In this document: positions 51,901 to 64,000 of the stretch, one piece after another | Layout: each line of letters starts with the position of its first letter | Position numbering within the stretch: position 1 is the stretch's first letter | DNA from: Lota lota | Taxonomy: Eukaryota; Chordata; Actinopteri; Gadiformes; Lotidae | NCBI GenBank assembly: GCA_026745465.1 | Contig: JACYXH010000235.1 | Span: forward strand, 475,001-539,000 | Length of the DNA stretch: 64,000 nt | Direction: 5' to 3' | Translations under genes and position numbers: made by a program | The notes under the pieces: model-generated | The model's database searches: none | What the model was told of the DNA's origin: nothing | What the model saw: the letters and a program-made list of their open reading frames with translations, nothing else

Positions 51901-54900
51901 GTGTGGCGTTGTGGTGATTGGTGTGGTGTTGTGATGATTGGTGTGGCGCTGTGGTGATTATGATCAGTGTGGCATTGTGGTTTTGATGATCGGTGTGGCG
52001 TTGTGGTGATCTGTGTGGTGTTTTAGTGATTATGATCGGTGTAACGTTGTGGTGATCGGTGTGGCGTTGGGGTTATCGGTGTGGTGATTATGATCAGTTT
52101 GGTGTTGTGGTTTTGCTGATCGTTGTGGTGATTGGTGTGGCGGTGTGGTGATGATGATCGCTGTGGCGTTGTGGTGATGATGATCGGTGTGTCGTTGTGG
52201 TGATCGGTGTGGCGGTGTAGTGATCAGTGTGGTGTTATCGTTATGATGATCAGTGTGGCGTTGTGGTGATCTGTGTAGCGTTGTTGGGATGATGATCGGT
52301 GTGGCGTTGTGGTGATCGGTATGGCATTGTGGTGATTGGTGTAGTGATTATGATCAGTGTGGCGGTGTGGTCATGAATATCAGTGTGGCGTTGTGGTGAT
52401 AATGATCGGTGTGGCGTTGTGGTGATCGGTGTGGCGGTGTGGTGATAATGATCGGTGTGGTGTTGTGGTGATCGGTGTGGCGGTGTGGTGATAATGATCG
52501 GTGTGGCGTTGTGGTGATCGGTGTGGCGTTGTGGTGATCGGTGTGGCGTTGTGGTTATGATGATCAGTGTTATGTTGTGGTGATCGTAGTCGCATTGTGG
52601 TGATGATGATCAGTGTAGCATTGTGGTTATGATGATCGGTGTGGCGTTGTGGTGATCGGTGTGGTGATTGGTGTAGCGTTGTGGTTTTGATGATCAATGT
52701 TGAGTTGTGGTGATCGGTGTGGTGATTGGTGTGAAGGTGTGGTGATGATGATCGGTGTGGCGTTGTGGTGATCAGTGTGGCGGTGTAGTGATCGGTGTGG
52801 CGTTGTGGTGATTGGTGTGGCGGTGTAGCTATCGGTGTGGCGTTGTGGTTATGATGATCAGTGTTACGTTGTGGTGATCGTAGTGGCATTGTGGTGATGA
52901 TGATCATTTTCGCTTTGTGGTGATCGGTGTGGCGTTGTGGTTATGATGATCGGTGTGGCGTTGTGGTGATCGGAGTGGCGTTCTGGTGACGATGATCGTT
53001 GTAGCGTTGTGTTGATCGATGTTGCGTTGTGGTTTTGATGATCGGTGTGGCGTTGTGGTGATCGGTGTGGCATTTTGATGATTGGTGTGGCGATGTGGTG
53101 ATGATGATCGGTGTGGCGTTGTGGTGATGATGATCGTTGTGGCATTGTGGTGATTGGTGTGGTGATCGGTGTGGCGTTGTTGTTATGATGATCGGTGTGG
53201 CGTTGTGGTGATCGGTGTGGCATTGTGTTGATCGGTGTGGCGTTGTGGTTATGATTATCAATGTTGCGTTGTGGTGATCTGTGTAGTGTTTTGGTGATGA
53301 TGATCGGTGTAACGTTGTGGTGATCTGTGTGGCGTTGTGGTGATCGCTGTGGTGATTATTATCAGTGTGGCATTGTGGTTTTGATGATCGGTGTGGCGTT
53401 GTGGTGATCTGTGTGGTGTTTTGGTGATTATGATCGGTGTAACGTTGTGGTGATCGGTGTGGCGTCGTGGTTATCGGTGTGGTGATTATGATCAGTTTGG
53501 TGTTGTGGTTTTGCTGATCGTTGTGGTGATTGGTGTGGCGGTGTGGTGATGATGATCGGTGTGTCGTTGTGGTGATCGGTGTGGCGGTGTAGTGATCAGT
53601 GTGGTGTTATCGTTATGATGATCAGTGTGGCGTTGTGGTGATCTGTGTAGCGTTATTGGGATGATGATCGGTGTGGCGTTGTGGTGATCGGTGTGGCATT
53701 GTGGTGATTGGTGTAGTGATTATGATCAGTGTGGCGATGTGGTCATGAATATCGGTGTGGCGTTGTGGTGATAATGATCGGTGTGGCGTTGTGGTGATTG
53801 GTGTGGCATTGTGGTTATGATGATCGGTGTGGCGTTGTGGTGATTGGTGTGGCATTGTGGTTATGATGATCGGTGTGGTGTTGTGTTGATCGGTGTGGCG
53901 GTGTGGTGATAATGATCAGTGTGGCGTTGTGGTGATCGGTGTGGCGTTGTGGTGATCGGTGTGGCGTTGTGGTTATGATGATCAGTGTTACGTTGTGGTG
54001 ATCGTAGTGGCATTGTGGTGATGATGATCGGTGTAGCATTGTGGTTATGATGATCGGTGTGGCGTTTTGGTGATGATGATCGTTGTGGTGATCGGTGTGG
54101 CAGTGTGGTGATCGGTGCGGTGTTGTCGTTATGATGATCAGTGTGGCGTTGTGGTGATCAGTAAAACGTTGTTGGGAACATGATCGGTGTGACGTTGTGG
54201 CGATCGGTGTGGAATATGGTGATCGTTGTGGCGGTTTAGTGATCGGTGAAGCGTTGTGGTTTTTATGATCGGTGTGGCGTTGTGGTAATTGTTGTGGCGT
54301 TGTGCTGATCGGTGTGGAGTTGTGGTGATTGGTGTGGCGGTGTGGTGACGATGATCGATGTGGTGATCGTTTTGTTGGTGTCGTGATGATGATCGGTGTG
54401 GCGTTGTGGTTATGATGATCGGTGTGGCGTTGTGGTTATGTGTGTGGCGGTTTGGTGATTGGTTTGGCGTTGTGGTTTTGATGATCGGTGTGGCGTTGTG
54501 GTTATGATGATCGATGTGGCGATGTGGTAATCGGTGTGGCGGTTTAGTGATCGGTGTAGCGTTGTGGTTTTGAAGATCGGTGTGGCGTTGTGATAATCGG
54601 TGTGGCGGCTTGGTGATCGATGTAGCGCTGTGGTTTTGATGGTCGGTGTGGTGTTGTGGTGATCGGTGTGGCGGTGTGGTGATAATGATCGGTGTGGTGA
54701 TCGGTGTGGCGTTGTGGTGATCGGTGTGGTGTTGTGGTTATGATTATCAGTGATACGTTGTGTTGATCGTTGTGGCATTGTGGTGATGATGATCGGTGTG
54801 GCATTGTAATGATCGGTGTGGCGGTGTGGTGATCCGTGTGGCGTTGTGGTTATGATGATCGATGTTGCGTTCTGGTGATGATCGTTGTGGTGATCGGTGT

Positions 54901-57900
54901 AGTGATTGTGATCAGTGTGGCGGTGAGGTGATCGGTGTGGCGTTGTGGTTTTGATGATCAGTGTTACGTTGTGGTGATCGTAGTGGCATTGTGGTGATGA
55001 TGATCGGTGTAGCATTGTTGTTATGATGATCGTTGTGGTGATCGGTGTGGCATTTTGGTGATGATCGTAGTGGTGATCGGTGTGGCAGTGTGGTTATCGG
55101 TGTGGTGTTGTTGTTATGATGATCAGTGTGGCGTTGTGGTGATCTGTAAAGCGTTGTTGGGAACATGATCGGTGTGACGTTGTGGTGATCGATGTGGCGT
55201 TATGGTGATCGGTGTGGCGTTCTGGTGATGATGATCGTTGTGGTGATCGGTGTGGCAGTGTGATGATCAGTGTGGCATTGTGGTGATCTGTGTAGCGTTG
55301 TTGGGATCATGATCGGTGTGACGTTGTGGTGATCGGTGTAGCGCTGTGGTTTTGATGATCGGTGTTGTGTTGTGGTGATCGGTGTGGCGTTGTGGTGATC
55401 GGTGTGGTGTTGTTGTTATGATGATCACTGTTACGTTGTGGTGATCCTAGTGGCATTGTGGTGATGATGATCAGTGTGGCGTTGTGTTGATCTGTATAGC
55501 GTTGTTGTGAACATGATCAGTGTGACGTTGTGGTGATCGGTGTGGAATTGTGGTGATCGTTGTAGTGATTATGATCAGTGTGGCGGTGTGGTTATGATGA
55601 TCGGTGTGGAGTTGTGATAATCGGTGTGGCGGTTTGGTGATCGGTGTAGCTCTGTGGTTTTGATTATCGGTGTGGTGATTGGTGTGGCGCTGTGGTGATG
55701 ACGATTGCTGTGTCGTTGTGGTGATCGCTGTGGCGGTGTAGTGATCCGTGTGGCGTTCTGGTTATGATTATCAGTGATACGTTGTGTTGATCGGTGTGGC
55801 ATTGTGGTGATGATGATCGATGTGGCATTGTAATGATCGGTGTGGTGATCGGTGTGGCGTTGTGGTTATGATGATCATTGTGTGGCGTTGTGGTGATCTG
55901 TGTAGCGTTGTTGGGATCATGATCGGTGTGAAGTTGTGGTAATAGGTGTGGCATTGTGGTGATCGGTGTATCGATTATGATCAGTGTGGCGGTGTGGTCA
56001 TGATGATCGATGTGGCGTTGTGGTGATCTGTGTAGTGTTGTGGTGATCGGTGTGGTGATTATGATCAGTTTGGCATTGGTGTTTTGATGATCGGTGTGGC
56101 ATTGTGGTGATCGCTGTAGTGATTATGATCAGATTGGCGGTGTGTTCATGATGATCGGTGTGGCGTTGTGGTGATAATGATCGGTGTTGCATTGTGGTGA
56201 TCGGTGTGGCGTTGTGGGGAAAATGATTGTTGTGGTGATCGCTGTGGCATTGTGGTTATGATGATCATTGTTGCGTTGTGGTGATCTGTGTAGTGTTTTT
56301 GTGATGCTGATCGGTGTAACGTTGTGGTGATCGGTTTGGCATTGTGGTGATCGTTGTCATGATTATGATCAGTGTTGCATTGTGGTTTTGATGATCGGTG
56401 TGGCGTTGTGGTGATCAGTGTGGCGGTGTGGTGATGAAGATCGGTGTGGTGTTGTGGTGATTGGTGTGTGGATCGGTGTGGCGTTGTGGTTTCGATGATC
56501 AGTGTGGCGTTGTAGTGATCGGTGTGGAGTTGTGGTGATTGGTGTGGCGGAGTGGTGACGATGATCGGTGTGGTGTTGTGGTGATCATTGTGTTGGTGTT
56601 GTGATGATGATCGGTGTGGCGTTGTGGTCATGATTATTGGTGTGGCGTTGCGGTGATGTGTGTGGCGGTTTGGTGATCGGTGTGGCATTGTGGTTTTGAT
56701 GATCGGTGTGGCGTTGTGGTTATGATGATCGATGTGGCGATGTGGTAATCGGTGGGGCATTGTGGTGATGATGATCGGTGTGGCGTTGTGTTGATCGGTG
56801 TGGCGTTTTGGTGATGATGATCGTTGTGGTGATCGGTGTGGCAGTGTGGTGATCGGTGTGGTGTTGTCGTTAAGATGATCAGTGTGGCGTTGTGGTGATC
56901 TCTAAAGCGTTGTTGGGAATATGATCGGTGTGACGTTGTGGTGATCGGGGTGGAATTGTGGTGATCATTGTAGTGATTATGATCAGTGTGGTGGTGTGGT
57001 TATGATGATCGGTGTGGTGTTGTGGTAATCGGTGTGGCGGTTTAGTGATCGGTGAAGCGTTGTGGTTTTGATGATCGGTGTTGCGTTGTGATAGTCAGTG
57101 TGGCGGTTTGGTGATCGGTGTAGCTCTGTGGTTTTGATCATCGTTGTTGTGATCGGTGTGGCGGTGTGGTGATGATGATTGCTGTGTCTTTGTGGTGATG
57201 ATGATTGCTGTGTCGTTGTGGTGATCGCTGTGGCGTTGTGGTTTTGATGATCAGTGTGGCGTTGTGGTGATCGGTGTGTCGTTGTGATGATTGGTGTGGC
57301 GTTCTGGTGATGATGATCGTTGTGGTGATCGGTGTGGCAGTGTGATGATCAATGTGGGGTTGTGGTGATCTGTGTAGCGTTGTTGGGATCATGATCGGTG
57401 TGCCGTTGTGTTGATCGGTGTGGCATTTTGGTGATGATGATCGGTGAGGCATTGTTATGATCGGTGTGGCGGTGTGGTGATCGTTGTGGCGTTGTGGTTA
57501 TGATGATCGATGTGGCGTTGTGGTGATCGGTGTGGCGTTCTGGTGATGATGATCGTTGCGGTGATCGGTGTGGCAGTGTGATGATCAATGTGGGGTTGTG
57601 GTGATCTGTGTAGCGTTGTTGGGATCATGATCGGTGTGACGTTGTGGTGATCGGTGTGGCATTGTGGTGATCGGTGTAGTGATTATGATCAGTGTGGCGG
57701 TGTTGTGATCGGTGTGGCGTTGTGGTTATGATGATCGATGTGGCGTTGTGGTGATCGGTGTGGCGTTCTGGTGATGATGATCGTTGTGGTGATCAGTGTG
57801 GCTGTGTGATGATCAGTGTGGCGTTGTGGTGATCTGTGTAGCGTTGTTGGGATCATGATCGGTGTGACGTTGTGGTGATCGGTGTGGCATTATGCTGATC

Positions 57901-60900
57901 GGTGTAGTGATTATGATCAGAGTGGCGGTGTGGTGATCGGTGTGGCGTTGTGGTTTTGATGATCAGTGTGGCGTTGTGGTGATCGGTGTGGCGTTGTGAT
58001 GATTGGTGTGGCGGTGTGGTGACGATGATCGGTGTGGTGTTGTGGTGATCGTTGTGTTGGTGTTGTGATGATGATCGGTGTGGCGTTGTGGTTATGATTA
58101 TTGGTGTGGCATTGTGGTGATGTGTGTGGCGGTTTGGTGATCGGTGTGGCGTTGTAGTTTTGATGATCGGTGTGGCATTGTGGTTATAATGATCGATGTG
58201 GCGATGTGGTAATCGGTGCGGCGGCTTAGTGATGGGTGTAGCGTTGTGATTTTGAATATCGGTGTGGGTTTGTGGTAATCGGTGTGGCGGTTTGGTGATC
58301 GGTGTAGCGCTGTGGTTTTTATGATCGGTGTGGTGTTGTGGTGATCGGTGTGGCAGTGTGGTGATAATGATCGGTGTGGTGATCTGTGTGGCGTTGTGGT
58401 GATCGGTGTGGCGTTGTGGTTATGATGATCAGTGTTACGTTGTGGTGATCGTAGTGGCATTGTGGTGATGATGATCGGTGTAGCATTGTGGTTATGATGA
58501 TCGGTGTGGCGTTGTGGTGATCGGTGTGGCGTTTTGGTGATGATGATCGTTGTGGTGAATGGTGTGGCAGTGTGGTGATCGGTGTGGTGTTGTCGTTATG
58601 ATGATCAGTGTGGCGTTGTGGTGATCTGTAAAGCGTTGTTGGGAACATGATCGGTGTTATGTTGTGGTGATCGGTGTGGAATTTTGGTGATCGTTGAAGT
58701 GATTATGATCAGTGCGGTGGTGTGGTTATGATGATCGGTGTGGTGTTGTGGTAATCGGTGTGGCGATTTAGTGATCGGTGAAGCGTTGTGGTTTTGATGA
58801 TCGGTGTGGCGTTGTGATAATCGGTGTGGCGGTTTGGTGATTGGTGTAGCTCTGTGATTTTGATGATCGGTGTGGTGATCGGTGTGGCGGTGTGGTGATT
58901 AGGATTGCTGTGTCGTTGTGGTGATCGCTGTGGTGGTGTAGTGATCCGTGTGGCGTTGTGGTTATGATTATCAGTGATACGTTGTGTTGATCGGTTTGGC
59001 ATTGTGGTGATGATGATCGGTGTGGCGTTGTGGTTATGATGATCGATGTGGTGATCGGTGTGGCGGTGTGGTGATCGGTGTGGCGTTGTGGTTTTGATGA
59101 TCAGTGTGGCGTTGTGGTGATCGGTGTGTAGTTGTTGGGATTGGTGTGGCGGTGTGGTGACGATGATCGATGTGGTGTTGTTGTGACCGTTGGTGTTGTG
59201 ATGATGATCGGTGTGGCATTATGGTTATGATTATTGGTGTGGCGTTGGGGTGATGTGTGTGGCGGTTTGGTGATCGGTGTTGCGTTGTGGTTTTGATGAT
59301 CGGTGTGGCGTTGTGGTTATGATGATCGATGTGGCGATGTGGTAATCGGTGTGGCGGTTTAGTGATCGGTGTAGCGTTGTGGTTTTGAAGATCAGTGTGG
59401 CGTTGTGATATTCGGTGTGGCGGTTTGGTGATCGGCTTAGCGCTGTGGTTTTGATGATTTGTGTGGTGTTGTGGTGATCGGTGTGGCGTTGTTGTGAGAG
59501 TGATCGGTGTGGCATTGTGGTGATGATGATTGGTGTAGCATTGTGGTTATGATGATCGGTGTGGCGTTGTGGTGATCAGTGTGGTGTTTTGGTGATGATG
59601 ATCGTTGTGGTGAACGGTGTGGCAGTGTGGTGATGGGTGTGGTGTTTTCGTTATGATGATCAGTGTGGCGTTGTGGTGATCTGTAAAGCGTTGTTGGGAA
59701 CATGATCGGTGTGACGTTGTGGTGATCGGTGTGGAATTGTGGTGATCGTTGTAGTGATTATGATCAGTGTGGTGGTGTGGTTATGATGATCGGTGTGGCG
59801 TTGTGGTAATCGGTGAAGCGTTGTGGTTTTGATGATCGGTGTGGCATTGTGATAATCAGTGTGGCGGTTTGGTGATCGGTGTAGCTCTGTGGTTTTGATG
59901 ATTGTTGTGGTGATCGGTGTGGCGGTGTGGTGATGATGATTGCCGTCTCGTTGTGGTGATTGCTTTGGCGGTGTAGTGATCCGTGTGGCGTTGTGGTTAT
60001 GATTATCAGTGATACGTTGTGTTGATCGGTGTGGCATTGTGGTGATGATGATCGGTGTGGCATTGTATTAATCGGTGTGGTGATCGGTGTGGCGTTGTGG
60101 TTATGATGATCGATGTGGCGTTCTGGTGATGATGATCGTTGTGGTGATCGGTGTGGCAGTGTGGTGATCGGTGTGGTGTTGTCGTTATGATGATCAGTGT
60201 GGCGTTGTGGTGATCTGTAAAGCGTTGGTGGGAACATGATCGGTGTGACATTGTGGTGATCGGTGTGGAATTGTGGTGATCGTTGTAGTGATTATGATCA
60301 GTGTGGTGGTGTGGTCATGATGATCGGTGTGGTGTTGTGGTAATCGGTGTGGCGGGATAGCAATCGGTGAAGGGTTGTGGTTTTGATGAGCTGTGTGGCG
60401 TTGTGGTGATCGGTGTGGCGTTATGGTGATCGGTGTGGCGTTGTGGTTATGATGATCAGTGTTACGTTGTGGTGATCGTAGTGGCATTGTGGTGATGATG
60501 ATCGGTGTATCATTGTGGTTATTATGATCTGTGTGGCGTTGTGGTGATAGGTGTGGCGTTTTGGTGATGATGATCGTTGTGGTGATCGGTGTGGCAGTGT
60601 GGTGATTGGTGTGGTGTTGTAGTTATGATGATCAGTGTGGCGTTGTGGTGATCTGTATAGCGTTGTTGGGAACACGATCGGTGTGACGTTGTGGTGATCG
60701 GTGTGGAATTGTGATCGCTGTAGTGATTATGATCAGTGTGGAGGTGTGGTTATGATGATCGGTGTGGCGTTGTGGTAATCGGTGTGGCGGTTTAGTGATC
60801 GGTGAAGCGTTGTGGTTTTGATGATCGGTGTGGCGGTTTGCTGATCGGTGTAGCTCTGTGGTTTTGATGATCGTTGTGGTGATTGGTGTGGCGGTGTGGT

Positions 60901-63900
60901 GATGATGATTGCTGTGTCGTTGTGGTGATCGCTTTGGCGGTGTAGTGATCCGTGTGGCATAGTGGTAATGATTATCAGTGATACGTTATGTTGATCGGTG
61001 TGGCATTGTGGTGATGATGATCGGTGTGGCATTGTAATGATCGGTGTGGCAGTGTGGTGATCGGTGTGGCGATGTGGTTATGATGATCGATGTGGCGTTG
61101 TGGTGATCGGTGTGGCGTTCTGGTGATGATGATCTTTAAGGTGATCGGTGTGGCAGTGTGACGATCAGTGTGGCGTTGTGGGGATCTGTGTAGCGTTGCT
61201 GGGTTCATGATCGGTGTGACGTTGTGGTGATCGGTGTGGCATTGTGGTGATCGTTGTAGTGATTATGATCAGTGTGGCGGTGTGGTGATTGGTGTGGCGT
61301 TTTGGTTTTGATGATCAGTGTGGCGTTGTGGTGATCGGTGTGGAGTTGTGGTGATCGGTGTAGCATTGTGGTGATCGTTGTAGTGATTATGATCAGTGTG
61401 GCGGTTTGGTTATCGGTGTGGCATTGTGGTTTTGATGATCGTTGTGGCGTTGTGGTTATGAAAATCGATGTGGCTATGTGGTAATCGGTGTGGCGGTTTA
61501 GTTATCGGTGTAGCGTTGTGGTTTTGAAGATCGGTGTGGTGTTGTGGTGATCGGTGTGGCGGTGGGGTGATCGGTGTGGTGTTGTGGTTATGATGATCAG
61601 TGTTACATTGTGGTGATCGTAGTGGCATTGTGGTGATGATGATCGGTGTGGCGTTGTGGTTTTGATGATCGGTGTGGCGTTGTGGTTATGATGATCAGTG
61701 TGGCTATGTGGTAATCGGTGTGGCGGTTTAGTGATCGGTCTAGCGTTGTGGTTTTGAAGATCGGTGTGGCGTTGTGATAATCGTTGTGGCGGTTTGGTGA
61801 TCGGTGTAGCGCTGTGGTTTTGATGATCGGTGTGGTGATGATCGGTGTAGCGGTGTGGTGATAATGATTGGTGTGGTGATCGGTGTGGTGTTGTGGTGAT
61901 CGGTGTGGCGTTGTGGTGATCGGTGTGGCAATGTGGTTATGATGATCAATGTTACGTTGTGGTGATCGTAGTGGCATTGTGGTGATAATGATCGGTGCAT
62001 CATTGTGGTTATGATGATCGGTGTGGCGTTGTGGTGATCGGTGTGGCGTTTTGGTGATGATGATCGTTGTGGTGATCAGTGTGGCAGTGTGGTGATCGGT
62101 GTGGCGTTGTGGTTTTGATGATTGGTGTGGCGTTGTGGTTATGATGATCGGTGTGGCGGTTTGGTGATCGGTGTAGCTCTGTGGTTTTGATGATCGTTGT
62201 AGTGATCGGTGTGGTGATGATGATTGCTGTGTCGTTGTGGTGATCGCTGTGGCGGTGTAGTGATCCGTGTGGCATAGTGGTTATGATTATCAGTGATACG
62301 TTGGGTTGATCGGTGTGGAATTGTGGTGATGATGATCGGTGTGGCATTGTAATGATCGGTGTGGCATTGTAATGATCGGTGTGGCATTGTAATGATCGGT
62401 GTGGTGATCGGTGTGGCGTTGTGGTTATGATGATCGATGTGGCGTTGTGGTGATCGTTGTGTGGTTCTGGTGATGATGATCGTTGTGGTGATCGGTGTGG
62501 CAGTGTGATGATCAGTGTGGTTTTGTGGTGATCTGTGTAGCGTTGTTGGGATCATGATCGGTGTGCCAATGTGGTGATCGGTGTGGCATTGTGGTGATCG
62601 TTGTAGTGATTATGATCAGTGTGGTGGTGTGGTTATGATGATCGTTGTGGCAGTGTGGAAATCGGTGTGGCGGTTTAGTGATCGGTGAAGCGTTGTGGTT
62701 TTGATGATCGGTGTGGCGTTGTGATATTCGGTGTGGCGGTTTGGTGATCGGTGTAGCTCTGTGGTTTTGATGATAGTTGTGGTGATCGGTGTGGTGGTGT
62801 GGTGATGATGATTGCTGTGTCGTTGTGGTGATTGCTGTGGCGGTGTAGTGATCCGTGTGGAGTTGTGGTTATGATTATCAGTGATACGTTGTGTTGATCG
62901 GTGTGGAATTGTGGTGATGATGATCGGTGTGGCATTGTAATGATCGGTGTGGTGATCGGTGTGACGTTGTGGTTATGATGATCGATGTGGCGTTCTGGTG
63001 ATGATCGTTGTGGTTATCGGTGTGGCAGTGTGATGATCAGTGTGGCGTTGTGGTGATCTGTGTAGCTTTGTTGGGATCATGATCGGTGTAACGTTGTGGT
63101 GATTGGTGTGGCATTGTGGTGATCGGTGTGGTGATTATGATAAGTGTTGCATTGTGGTTTTGATGATCGGTGTGGCATTGTGGTGATCAGTGTGGCGGTG
63201 TGGTGATGAAGATCGGTGTGGTGTTGTAGTGATCGGTGTGGCGTTGTGGTTTTGTTGATCAGTGTGGCGTTGTGGTGATCGGTGTGGAGTTGTGGTGATT
63301 GGTTAGGCGGTGTGGTGACGATGATCGGTGTGGTGTTGTGGTGATCGTTGTGTTGGTGTTGTGATGATGATTGGTGTGGCGTTGTGATTATGGTGATTGG
63401 TGTGGCGTTGTGGTGATGTGTGTGGCGGTTTGGTGATCGGTGTGGCGTTGTGGTTTTGATGATCGGTGTGGCGTTTTGGTTATGATGATCGATGTGGTAA
63501 TCGGTGTGGCGGTTTAGTGGTCGGTGTAGCGTTGTGATAATCAGTGTGGCGGTTTGGTGATTGGTGTAGCGCTGTGGTTTTGATGATCGTTGTGGTGATC
63601 GGTGTGGCGGTGTGGTGATAATGATCGGTGTGGCGTTGCGGTGATCGGTGTGGCGTTGTGGTGATCAGTGTGGCATTGTAGTTTTGATTATCAGTGATAC
63701 GATGTGTTGATCAGTATGGCATTGTGGTGATGATGATCGGTGTTGCATTGTAACGATCGGTGTGGCGGTGTGGTGATTGGTGTTGCGTTGTTGTTATGAT
63801 GATCGATGTGGCGTTGTGGTGATCGGTGTGGCGTTCTGGTGATGATGATCGTTGTGGTGATCAGTCTGGCAGTGTGATGATCAGTGTGGCGTTGTGGTTT

Positions 63901-64000
63901 TGATGATCAGTGTGTCGTTGTGGTGATCTGTGTAGCGTTGTTGGGATCATGATCGGTGTAACGTTGTGGTGATTGGTGTGGACTTGTGGTGATTGGTGGG
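48962..64000. repeat. GATC satellite array, distal block (over 15 kb, runs off the window)
   Basis: Continuous array of the same 20/26-bp monomers. Between about 49.3 and 53.3 kb there is a higher-order repeat. The variant GAGTGGCGTTCTGGTGACGA (GAGTGACG in the third copy) starts at 49661, 50825, 51829 and 52973, i.e. 2168 and 2148 bases for alternate copies. Further right another marker, GTTGGGAACATGATCGG or close variants, recurs near 54180, 55166, 58648, 59703, 60237 and 60675, and also at about 40046 in the proximal block. No gene, LTR or other insertion was found from 48962 to the end. Confidence 0.95.

Noticed and set aside
38903..62935. Many minus-strand open frames of 60-204 codons rich in His, Thr, Pro and Arg
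   Set aside because: They lie wholly in the GATC satellite. The reverse complement of the 20-bp monomer contains no stop triplet, so every frame stays open until a variant monomer breaks it. No start context, splice signal or non-repeat domain is present.

Overview
The window is vertebrate nuclear DNA from a ray-finned fish. The genes are split by GT-AG introns, two TRIM genes have the finTRIM exon pattern (known only from fish), and long GT/CA microsatellites, minisatellites and satellite DNA are abundant. The very high tandem-repeat content resembles gadiform (cod-like) genomes, but that is inference only. All gene models below were built by hand from splice signals and reading-frame continuity. 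For every gene except the two that lack a 5' end, the exon lengths add up to a whole number of codons.

Gene-bearing half (1-38.8 kb). Order: 3' part of parl (+, mitochondrial rhomboid protease); extl2 (-, exostosin-like glycosyltransferase); a 282-residue aldo-keto reductase (+); an unrecognised basic, disordered 180-residue ORF (+); eef1d (+, eEF1B-delta, 282 residues); two finTRIM-like E3 ligase genes in tandem (-, the first with PRY-SPRY, the second ending in a short basic tail instead); and two tandem them6-like genes (-, hotdog-fold thioesterase family). These are ordinary single-gene transcription units, not an operon. The TRIM pair and the them6 pair are local tandem duplications. extl2 and the reductase are divergent and share an intergenic region that contains a CRE-bearing minisatellite.

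Intronic and intergenic repeats. These include a 44-copy 28-bp minisatellite bracketed by about 155-bp inverted repeats inside the reductase gene; a 464-bp hAT-like element with an 8-bp target duplication; a 1.65-kb telomere-motif minisatellite with a 622-bp higher-order period in eef1d intron 1; two tRNA-derived SINE-like pieces; and four long (GT)n tracts. All four (GT)n tracts read GU in the host transcript, and three lie at or next to splice sites.

Satellite half (38.8-64 kb). About 23 kb is a satellite built from a 20-bp GATC-containing monomer and a 26-bp variant, with higher-order periods near 1.0-1.2 and 2.15 kb. It is interrupted at 44.3-49 kb by an endogenous retrovirus remnant: a 5' LTR, primer binding site and leader, followed by three near-identical copies of a deleted retroviral cassette. 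The cassette copies are amplified as part of the satellite at a period of about 1 kb. This fusion of retroviral DNA with satellite is the most unusual thing in the window. The long His/Thr-rich reading frames on the minus strand of the satellite are judged not to be genes.
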